From Rheinheimera maricola (GTDB lineage: Bacteria; Pseudomonadota; Gammaproteobacteria; Enterobacterales; Alteromonadaceae): a stretch of DNA of 64,000 bases. Positions within the stretch are counted from its first letter, which is position 1, and every line of letters begins with the position of its first letter. Position numbers and translations under genes: made by a program. The stretch covers positions 310,001 to 374,000 of the forward strand of contig NZ_JAERPS020000003.1 of the NCBI RefSeq assembly GCF_016918075.2, written 5' to 3'. This document shows positions 56,472-64,000 of the stretch, one piece after another. The notes below the pieces were generated by a model, which did not search any database, had not been told where the DNA came from, and saw only the letters and a list, made by a program, of their open reading frames with translations.

Positions 56472-56510
56472 GTTAAATTGTATCCTGATTCAATTACTGA
56501 TGCCGTGTTT

Positions 56511-57278
56511 ATGTTTCAGATTACACCTATAGCTGCATTTGAGGATAACTATATTTGGGCGCTGTGTCAGCCCGATCACTGTTATTGCCTGGTAGTCGAC
56601 CCGGGTGATGCAGATGCAGTGGAACAATTTCTAACGCAGCAGAATAAACAATTAGATACCATTTTAATTACGCATCACCACGGTGATCACACCGGTGGCA
56701 TAGCCAAGCTACGGCAACGATTTCCTGCAGTCAATGTAATAGGGCCAGCAGCTGAGCATGCTTACATACCCGGGCTGTTGCAACTGGTAGACGATGGCGA
56801 TACCGTACAACTGCCCACATTTGGATTGCAGTTAGAGGTTATTAGCGTACCAGGCCATACATCAGGACATATTGCTTATTATTCAGCGCCGGTTTTGTTT
56901 TGTGGTGATACCTTATTCAGCGCAGGTTGTGGCAGGTTATTTGAAGGCACTGCTAAGCAAATGTGGCAGTCGCTGCAAAAATTAATAGCGTTGCCGGATA
57001 GTACACTGATTTACTGCACCCACGAATATACCCTGTCTAACATAAAGTTTGCTCTGACGGTGGAACCTACCAACGCCGCGTTAATCGAATATCAGCAGCG
57101 TTGCCAGGCCTTGCGTCAGGTGCAACTGCCGACACTACCGACGACGTTGGCACTGGAGAAACAAATAAACCCATTTTTACGCTGCGATGACACTGCGTTG
57201 CAGACCAGATGGCGGGTAAATAGCGCAGTGGCGCTATTTACCCTGCTACGAGCAAGTAAAGATCAATATAAAGGCTGA
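56511..57278 (+). CDS. gloB: Hydroxyacylglutathione hydrolase (glyoxalase II)
   Basis: About 255 residues from the ATG at 56511 (MFQITPIAAFEDNYIWAL); a TTG at 56478 would add an atypical leader. Metallo-beta-lactamase motif ITHHHGDHTGG (about 54) and the later His/Asp ligands VPGHTSGHIAYY, LFCGDTLFS and YCTHEYTLSN are complete. It hydrolyses S-lactoylglutathione in methylglyoxal detoxification. The gloB-mltD order is conserved in gammaproteobacteria. Confidence 0.95.
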   Translation: MFQITPIAAFEDNYIWALCQPDHCYCLVVDPGDADAVEQFLTQQNKQLDTILITHHHGDHTGGIAKLRQRFPAVNVIGPAAEHAYIPGLLQLVDDGDTVQLPTFGLQLEVISVPGHTSGHIAYYSAPVLFCGDTLFSAGCGRLFEGTAKQMWQSLQKLIALPDSTLIYCTHEYTLSNIKFALTVEPTNAALIEYQQRCQALRQVQLPTLPTTLALEKQINPFLRCDDTALQTRWRVNSAVALFTLLRASKDQYKG

Positions 57279-57335
57279 CTTGCATTCAATCACTGAACAG
57301 GTAACATTCGAATTTTACTGGTGGAACATTTTACA

Positions 57336-58940
57336 ATGCTTAAACGACTATCTGCGCTGGCAGGCGCCATGCTTCTCTGTGGTTGCGTGACGACCAATAC
57401 TACCGAAAACACGCAGACTCCGGTAACTACGACAAAAATAAACAATGCAGATTTTCATAAGCAAGCCGCAAGCGCTGAGCAAATTGCCGACCGTTTATGG
57501 AGTGCCGGACATACTCAAGTGCAAGACGAGGTAGAGATAAACGCAGCAGAGCTGGAAGATTTATGGCTGCGAATACAGTCTCAACTGAGCTTTAACGTGC
57601 CACAAACGCGGCCTATTGTCGAACAACGCAACTTTTACTCCAGCCATCAAGCCTATCTGGACCGAGTTGCAAACCGCGCCCAACCGTTTCTCTATCACAT
57701 TGTGCAAGAGATTGAAAAGCGCCAGATGCCACTCGAATTGGCACTGCTGCCTATCGTTGAAAGCGCATTTGACCCATTTGCCTATTCGCATGCTGCTGCG
57801 TCTGGTATGTGGCAATTTATGCCAGCAACTGGCAAGCGCTTCGGTTTAAAACAAAACTTCTGGTACGACGGTCGGCGCGACGTTATTGCGTCAACTCGTG
57901 CAGCTCTTGATTATTTGCAATATTTACATGACCGACTTGAAGGTGACTGGTTAAATGCGATTGCTGCATATAATTCCGGTGAAGGCCGCATCCTGGCAGC
58001 GATTAAACGCAACAAGAAAAAGCGCTTACCCACAGATTTTTGGTCGCTGGACTTACCGGCTGAAACCACAGCTTATGTCCCTAAACTACTAGCATTGGTT
58101 GATATCCTTCAACGTCCGGATGATTTTGACATTGTTTGGAAATTTATTGCCAATGAATCCCGTATTTCTGTAGTTGATATTGGCAGCCAAATCGATCTGG
58201 CGATCGCTGCAGATCTTGCAGGTCTAAGTGTCGCTGAATTACAAGCTTTAAACCCCGGTTACAACCAATGGGCAACAGATCCTGACGGGCCACACCAGCT
58301 GGTTGTGCCGATTGCTAAGGCTGATATTTTTCAGCAGAAACTGGCACAAACAAGCGATCAAAACAGATTGCGTTGGCAGCGATATACTGTAGCTAAAGGT
58401 GACACCTTAGGTAAGATTGCGCAAAAGCACGACACCAATGTCAATGCGATTAAACGTATTAACAAGCTAAATAATAACGTTATTCAACTTGGGCAGCACT
58501 TGTTAATCCCGGTTGCATCTGCAGATAATGCCGATTACAGCTTAAGCCAGGACGCCCGAATCGCTAAAGCACAGCAGAAATCCCTGGGCGATGCTAAACT
58601 TGATTACATCGTAGAAAACGGCGATACCCTTTGGGATATTAGCAGGCAGCATAATGTGACCGTTGCACAACTATCGAAGTGGAACGGTATAGCACAGCGT
58701 GCGGCACTTAAACCCGGTCAAAAATTGGTTATTTGGCAGCAAACGTCAAACAATGAGCGTACCGCCGGTATCTCTCGTACTGTTACGTATAAAGTACGCA
58801 AAGGCGATTCGTTAGCACGTATTGCGCAACGCTTTAGCATATCGGTATCTGATATAGAGAAATGGAACAATATCAACAGCAGCAATTATCTACAGCCAGG
58901 CCAACAGTTAAAACTGATAGTTAATATGACTCAGGTTTAA
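57336..58940 (+). CDS. mltD: Membrane-bound lytic murein transglycosylase D
   Basis: About 534 residues. Start at ATG 57336 (MLKRLSALAGAMLLCGC, lipobox with Cys about 17); an ATG five codons earlier is possible. The SLT domain holds PIVESAFDPFAYSHAAASGMWQFMPATG with the catalytic Glu (about 142) and IAAYNSGEGR. Three LysM domains follow (about 350-395, 425-470, 485-530; each begins YxVxxGDTL or similar). It cleaves peptidoglycan and is anchored to the outer membrane. Follows gloB by 57 bp. Confidence 0.95.
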   Translation: MLKRLSALAGAMLLCGCVTTNTTENTQTPVTTTKINNADFHKQAASAEQIADRLWSAGHTQVQDEVEINAAELEDLWLRIQSQLSFNVPQTRPIVEQRNFYSSHQAYLDRVANRAQPFLYHIVQEIEKRQMPLELALLPIVESAFDPFAYSHAAASGMWQFMPATGKRFGLKQNFWYDGRRDVIASTRAALDYLQYLHDRLEGDWLNAIAAYNSGEGRILAAIKRNKKKRLPTDFWSLDLPAETTAYVPKLLALVDILQRPDDFDIVWKFIANESRISVVDIGSQIDLAIAADLAGLSVAELQALNPGYNQWATDPDGPHQLVVPIAKADIFQQKLAQTSDQNRLRWQRYTVAKGDTLGKIAQKHDTNVNAIKRINKLNNNVIQLGQHLLIPVASADNADYSLSQDARIAKAQQKSLGDAKLDYIVENGDTLWDISRQHNVTVAQLSKWNGIAQRAALKPGQKLVIWQQTSNNERTAGISRTVTYKVRKGDSLARIAQRFSISVSDIEKWNNINSSNYLQPGQQLKLIVNMTQV

Positions 58941-58958
58941 CCATATAAGGGTTACTCG

Positions 58959-59462
58959 ATGCCAACACTCAAAGGTAAATGCCGATATCTAGTGCGTGCG
59001 GTCCTATATACGTCGCTATGGCTGCCGTTAGCGTGTCAGGCACAATTTGATATCGAAGGTGCCGCGCAGATGACCCTTAGCAATGGCAACACTGAGCAGT
59101 TAAATTATGGTTTTAGATATTTTCGCCAGGACGGTAACTACCACTTTGTCGCTGGTCAACAAAGGATTGTAGTGCCGTCGGTGCCGCAAAAGTACTCACT
59201 AACGCTGATCCTTAATGATAAAAATCAGGTTTGGGTACCCGACTTCAGTAAAGAACCGTTACAATACTTTACGTTAAGTATTGCTGGAGCAGATATTGTG
59301 CTGAGCCACGAGCCTTCAACGGATTCACCAGGCCACTTTGTACTGCAATATAATGGCGAAATTTACTATTTCAGCCGCGGCCCCGGACAAGTTAATTTTT
59401 ATTTCACGGAAGAAGGTATATCGGAAATAAAAATAGCTGGCATGCTAAAGCCACATAAATAG
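58959..59462 (+). CDS. Hypothetical exported protein
   Basis: I do not recognise it. 167 residues, ATG preceded by AAGGG, 18 bp after mltD, so it may be in the same operon. A signal peptide (about 1-32, LWLPLACQAQFDIEG) ends in a type-I site (an LACQ lipobox cannot be ruled out). The mature region is rich in beta strands (MTLSNGNTEQLNYGFRYFR; LILNDKNQVWVPDFS; FVLQYNGEIYYFS) and ends in a short charged tail. It may be a small beta-sandwich protein of the periplasm. Confidence 0.65.
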   Translation: MPTLKGKCRYLVRAVLYTSLWLPLACQAQFDIEGAAQMTLSNGNTEQLNYGFRYFRQDGNYHFVAGQQRIVVPSVPQKYSLTLILNDKNQVWVPDFSKEPLQYFTLSIAGADIVLSHEPSTDSPGHFVLQYNGEIYYFSRGPGQVNFYFTEEGISEIKIAGMLKPHK

Positions 59463-59465
59463 GCG

Positions 59466-59675
59466 TTATTCGGGCTCTTTCTGCAATTGCAGCACCGGCA
59501 CTGAACCCGAAACAACACAAAGAAGTGGCGCTATTAGTGTTACAACCCAGCCTGTCTGAAGATCGATACCATACCACCAGGCGTAAAACGCTGCCGTTAA
59601 CTGAAACACAATTCCAAAAAGGCCTAATAAAACTAATGCCCGATTTAACAGCCGTTTTGGCAAAGACAACGTCAT
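59466..59675 (-). CDS. Small two-TM membrane protein
   Basis: 69 residues, ATG with AGGTAAG eight bases upstream. Two hydrophobic helices (about 11-33 and 41-60) and basic N-terminus (SLPKRLLNRA). No family recognised. It is immediately downstream of cheV on the same strand (37 bp) and converges on the exported protein. Confidence 0.6.
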   Translation of the reverse strand: MTLSLPKRLLNRALVLLGLFGIVFQLTAAFYAWWYGIDLQTGWVVTLIAPLLCVVSGSVPVLQLQKEPE

Positions 59676-59712
59676 ACTTCTTACCTGTAAATAGCGAATA
59701 AATTAACTAAGC

Positions 59713-60639
59713 CTAATCTGCAGTCATCCACTTTTGCACTGCTGATACTAATTCATCCGGATGAAATTTTGCAATAAACTGATCTGCGCCAACTTTTTTA
59801 ACCATAGCTTCATTGAACACACCGCTTAGCGATGAATGCAACACCACATGCATATTTCTAAGCAACGGATCGGCTTTAATTTCTGCTGTTAGCGTATAAC
59901 CATCCATTTCTGGCATTTCAATATCAGAAATCAGCAGTGGCACTTTAGCGGAAATATCACCTCCAATCTCAGCCGCTTTGGCATTTAGCCAATCTAGGGC
60001 TAATTTACCATCATTGACCAGTTCTACTTTAATCCCTATGGATGTTAAAGCGCGTTTTACTTGATTTCGTGCCACTGCAGAATCATCAGCTACTAATACC
60101 ACTAAATCATCAAAATTCCGCTCTGTGGCCTTCGTTTTGACATCATCGCTAACTTCTTCATTTACTGGTGTGATCTCGGAAAATACCTTTTCAACATCAA
60201 TAATCTGTACCAATTTACCATCAATCTCTGTGACCGCGGTCAGATAATGCCCAGCACCCGCACCTTTTGGCGGCGGCATAATTTTATCCCAATTTGTATT
60301 TACGATACGGTCAACACCACTAACCAAAAAGCCCTGGGTATGTCGGTTATATTCTGTTACCAGCACGTAAGATGTCGACAAATTCTCAATTCGCTTGCCG
60401 CCCGTGGCCTGGCTTAAATCAATTACCATTACAGGAACACCGCGCAGGTGGGCTATACCTCTTACGTGCGGGCTAGACCCTGGCATTTCTGTTAATTCAG
60501 GGCATTGCAACACTTCACGCACTTTAAACACATTGATACCGAAAGGCTGGCCGCCATAAAGGCGAAACAACAACAACTCCAATCGGTTATTACCAACCAG
60601 GTTTGTGCGCTGATTCACCGCCGCCATCAATTTACTCAT
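59713..60639 (-). CDS. cheV: Chemotaxis protein CheV
   Basis: A 308-residue protein with a CheW-like domain (about 15-165: LELLLFRLYGGQPFGINVFKVREVLQ) and a receiver domain (about 180-305) with VLVADDSAVAR, the phospho-accepting Asp in LLISDIEMPEMDGY and the Lys in QFIAKFHPDEL. CheV couples receptors to CheA and is adjusted by phosphorylation. No other che genes are nearby, but flagellar stator genes occur in this window. Confidence 0.93.
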   Translation of the reverse strand: MSKLMAAVNQRTNLVGNNRLELLLFRLYGGQPFGINVFKVREVLQCPELTEMPGSSPHVRGIAHLRGVPVMVIDLSQATGGKRIENLSTSYVLVTEYNRHTQGFLVSGVDRIVNTNWDKIMPPPKGAGAGHYLTAVTEIDGKLVQIIDVEKVFSEITPVNEEVSDDVKTKATERNFDDLVVLVADDSAVARNQVKRALTSIGIKVELVNDGKLALDWLNAKAAEIGGDISAKVPLLISDIEMPEMDGYTLTAEIKADPLLRNMHVVLHSSLSGVFNEAMVKKVGADQFIAKFHPDELVSAVQKWMTAD

Positions 60640-60807
60640 AACGTGCTACCCCTAAGGCTTTGTTGCCCAAATAATAAATTACTATTGTCTACTTACAACA
60701 CTAAAGCATGTTGCTAGACACAACGCAATGTTGACTGCAATAGATAAACTAAATACTGCTTAAGCATAGGCGACTATAGTTAATATTCTAGCGAAAACAA
60801 AGAATCC

Positions 60808-60836
60808 CTTTCGCAGGCGATTAGCCTGCGAAAGGT
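60808..60836 (-). terminator. Terminator after maiA
   Basis: Perfect 12-bp stem CCTTTCGCAGGC / GCCTGCGAAAGG with a 5-base loop, followed on the minus strand by GATTCTTTGTTTT. Lies 10 bp after the maiA stop and ends the tyrosine degradation operon. The rest of the 60640-60845 gap shows no gene. Confidence 0.7.
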
Positions 60837-60845
60837 AACTCAGCA

Positions 60846-61484
60846 CTATTGTGCGTCTGGCTGGTGCTCTGGTGCAGCCAAAGCAAAAGCCGCCAGTTGT
60901 AGGCATTGATGATGTACTGCGTTGATGGTAGGAAATGGCGACATATCAAGCCCAAACCGCAATGCATTATACACTTGCGGTATCAGGCAAATATCGGCCA
61001 GCGTTACCGTGTCGCCAAAGCAGAAATGCCCTGCCGATGCGCTTAAACGTTGCTCAAATGCTGTAAAACCACAATGAAGCCAGTGTAATATCCACTGCTG
61101 CTTTTGTTGCTCCGTCAGTGCTAACGACCCGGTCAAATACTGCAAGATTCGTAAATTATTTAGCGGATGAATGTCGCAGGCAATATCCAGCGCCAGTGCC
61201 CGGACTTGAGCCTTTGCACCAGCTTCTAACGGTAGTAATGCCGGTTGTGGATATATTTCTTCCAGATACTCAATAATAGCCAACGATTGGTTCAGGCTGA
61301 AATCACCATCGACCAGGGTAGGCACAAGTTCCGCTGGGTTTAGTGCTTTATAGCTGTCACTGTGTTGTTCACCACCGTTTTTAACCAAATGTACCGGCAG
61401 ATTTTCAAAGCTCAGCTGTTTTAAATTCAGCGCTATACGCACCCGATAAGCTGCAGATGAGCGCCAGTAACCGTATAGTTTCAT
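60846..61484 (-). CDS. maiA: Maleylacetoacetate isomerase (zeta-class GST)
   Basis: A 212-residue glutathione transferase-like enzyme. WRSSAAYRVRIALNLK is the zeta-class signature with the catalytic Ser pair; AELVPTLVDGD follows and the C-terminal helical domain is complete. It isomerises maleylacetoacetate to fumarylacetoacetate in tyrosine catabolism. It is the last gene of the hpd-hmgA-fahA-maiA run but separated from fahA by 227 bp holding a structured repeat element. Confidence 0.93.
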   Translation of the reverse strand: MKLYGYWRSSAAYRVRIALNLKQLSFENLPVHLVKNGGEQHSDSYKALNPAELVPTLVDGDFSLNQSLAIIEYLEEIYPQPALLPLEAGAKAQVRALALDIACDIHPLNNLRILQYLTGSLALTEQQKQQWILHWLHCGFTAFEQRLSASAGHFCFGDTVTLADICLIPQVYNALRFGLDMSPFPTINAVHHQCLQLAAFALAAPEHQPDAQ

Positions 61485-61522
61485 TGTTATCCTCTGAAAT
61501 TAAATGAGGTAGAAGCGCGGAT

Positions 61523-61682
61523 GTACTTTTTTCTGCGACCGTTGAAGGCCCGGACGGCCTGACAAATTCGTCAGGAACGAATTTGGACAGCGCCGCTGGC
61601 CCTTTAAGGGTGAACGTCATGGAAGACGTTTACAAACGAACCCCCAGGGATGGGTTTACGGCGTGTCGCAGAAAAAATGTAC
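61523..61682. repeat. Hairpin-rich inverted-repeat element (MITE- or REP-like)
   Basis: About 160 bp bounded by near-perfect inverted ends: GTACTTTTTTCTGCGAC (61523-61539) and GTCGCAGAAAAAATGTAC (61665-61682). Inside are consecutive short dyads: AGGCC/GGCCT (61546-61560), CTGAC/GTCAG (61559-61574), AAATTCGT/ACGAATTT (61564-61584), CCCTT/AAGGG (61600-61610), AACGTC/GACGTT (61613-61630) and AACCC/GGGTT (61639-61656). No second copy was seen in this window. It looks like a non-autonomous repeat inserted between operon genes. Confidence 0.7.
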
Positions 61683-61711
61683 GCAGTGATTCTACCAGAG
61701 CTGAGTTAGAC

Positions 61712-62728
61712 TCAGGCTTTATACTGCACCACTTGCTGGTCAATCGCACCAAAGATGCTGTTGCCCTGCTCGTCCAGCATTTCCATCCGGATAGTATCGC
61801 CAAACTTCATAAATGCAGTAGACGGCTTACCGTCACGAATAGTTTCAATCATACGGATTTCAGCAATACAGCTGTAACCAACCCCACCTGCCTCAACTGA
61901 AGTTCCATGATCAGTGCCTTGCTTATTCGATACCGTGCCAGAGCCGATAACTGCACCGGCGCCCAAATTGCGGGTTTTAGCCGCATGTGCCACCAGCTGG
62001 CCGAAATCAAATGTCATATCTATACCAGCATTAGGCTTGCCAAAAAGCTTTCCATTATAGGTCGATAACAACGGCAGATGCACACGGCCATCCCGCCAAT
62101 GCTCTCCCAGCTCATCCGGTGTCACCGCTACCGGGCTAAAAGCTGATGACGGTTTCGATTGAAAAAAGCCAAAGCCCTTTGCCAGCTCATTCGGAATAAG
62201 GCCGCGTAGTGACACGTCGTTTACCAGCATCAGTAAGCGGATTTTGCTGCGAGCATCGTCAGCACTGCACGCCATTGATACATCGTCGGTAATTACAGCC
62301 ACTTCGCCTTCAAAATCGATGCCGTACTCTTCGCTAACCACTTCGACATTATCGCGCGGGCCAATAAAATCGTCTGAACCGCCCTGATACATCAGTGGGT
62401 CAGTCCAGAAGCTTGGTGGCATTTCGGCATTACGCGCTTTGCGCACTAACTCTACGTGGTTAACATAGGCGCTGCCATCAGCCCACTGAAAAGCCCGTGG
62501 CAACGGCGATTCACATTGCGACTGTTCAAAAGCCATTTCGCCATCGACAGTACCGTGGTTTAACGCCTGGTACACGTCTTTAAGCATTGGATGCAATTGC
62601 GCCCAGCTATCCAGTAACTGCTGCATCGTGCCCGCTATCGCTGGCACAGCTACACAGCGGCTTAAATCACGGCTGACTACCACCAGCAAACCATCGCGGC
62701 TGCCATTTTTCAAACTTGCTAACTTCAT
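61712..62728 (-). CDS. fahA: Fumarylacetoacetate hydrolase family protein
   Basis: A 338-residue FAH-fold enzyme, shorter than animal FAH but of the usual bacterial size. YGIDFEGEVAVITDDV with its metal-binding acidic residues, LVNDVSLRGLIPNE, FGFFQSKPSSAFSPVAVTPDE and GSGTVSNKQG are family hallmarks. It cleaves fumarylacetoacetate to fumarate and acetoacetate, the last step of tyrosine breakdown. It starts 23 bp after the hmgA stop. Confidence 0.9.
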   Translation of the reverse strand: MKLASLKNGSRDGLLVVVSRDLSRCVAVPAIAGTMQQLLDSWAQLHPMLKDVYQALNHGTVDGEMAFEQSQCESPLPRAFQWADGSAYVNHVELVRKARNAEMPPSFWTDPLMYQGGSDDFIGPRDNVEVVSEEYGIDFEGEVAVITDDVSMACSADDARSKIRLLMLVNDVSLRGLIPNELAKGFGFFQSKPSSAFSPVAVTPDELGEHWRDGRVHLPLLSTYNGKLFGKPNAGIDMTFDFGQLVAHAAKTRNLGAGAVIGSGTVSNKQGTDHGTSVEAGGVGYSCIAEIRMIETIRDGKPSTAFMKFGDTIRMEMLDEQGNSIFGAIDQQVVQYKA

Positions 62729-62751
62729 TTCAATTCCTTAACCAACCGTGC

Positions 62752-64000
<1,249 letters not shown>

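Overview
The window is chromosomal DNA from a gammaproteobacterium. Gene content and order suggest the Rheinheimera / Alishewanella / Arsukibacterium group of marine or aquatic Chromatiaceae-Alteromonadales relatives. The clues are sodium-type pomAB next to xseB-ispA-dxs, the nrdR-ribD-ribE-ribB-ribH-nusB-thiL-pgpA order, gloB-mltD beside a YafS-like methyltransferase, and an hpd-hmgA-fahA-maiA tyrosine operon. The assignment is inference from synteny and protein style, not from a database search.

Layout. 1-24.4 kb is mostly conserved housekeeping: the hemW tail, a DUF885 lipoprotein, two periplasmic binding proteins, CorA and MgtE metal transporters, rimK with a deacylase, yggN, a FapA-like DUF342 protein, an RND efflux pair, an SDR/FAD oxidoreductase pair, msrA, btuB under a cobalamin riboswitch, yajQ, vanZ, panE-like and thiI. 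24.4-36 kb is an accessory region. It opens with decayed or AT-rich small genes: a CBS-domain remnant, a frameshifted lipoprotein and two small membrane proteins. Two convergent operons follow. The rightward one holds an ECF sigma factor of the PF07638/ECF43 style, a membrane Ser/Thr kinase with TPR repeats and an unknown protein. The leftward one holds a membrane coiled-coil protein, two paralogous DUF1566 lipoproteins created by tandem duplication, an ankyrin-like secreted protein and a membrane protein. The operons end one base apart, and a related GTTTTCGCAAA motif lies upstream of both. A hydrolase pseudogene with a single amber codon lies just to the right.

36-64 kb returns to core genes: pomAB, xseB-ispA-dxs, a large sensor diguanylate cyclase, the riboflavin/thiamine/NusB cluster up to glyA, SOS-type dinB with a LexA box, a cold-shock protein and DEAD-box helicase, gloB, mltD, cheV and the tyrosine degradation operon. 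A 160-bp, hairpin-rich inverted-repeat element sits between fahA and maiA.

The best candidate for an undescribed system is the sigma factor / kinase / duplicated lipoprotein locus at 26.2-35.2 kb. The sigma factor lacks the acidic motif of region 2.2 and carries Thr-Thr there. This fits the phosphorylation-activated ECF43 (EcfP/PknT-type) model, and the convergent lipoprotein operon would be a natural target or sensor arm. No IS element, CRISPR array, tRNA or rRNA was recognised.
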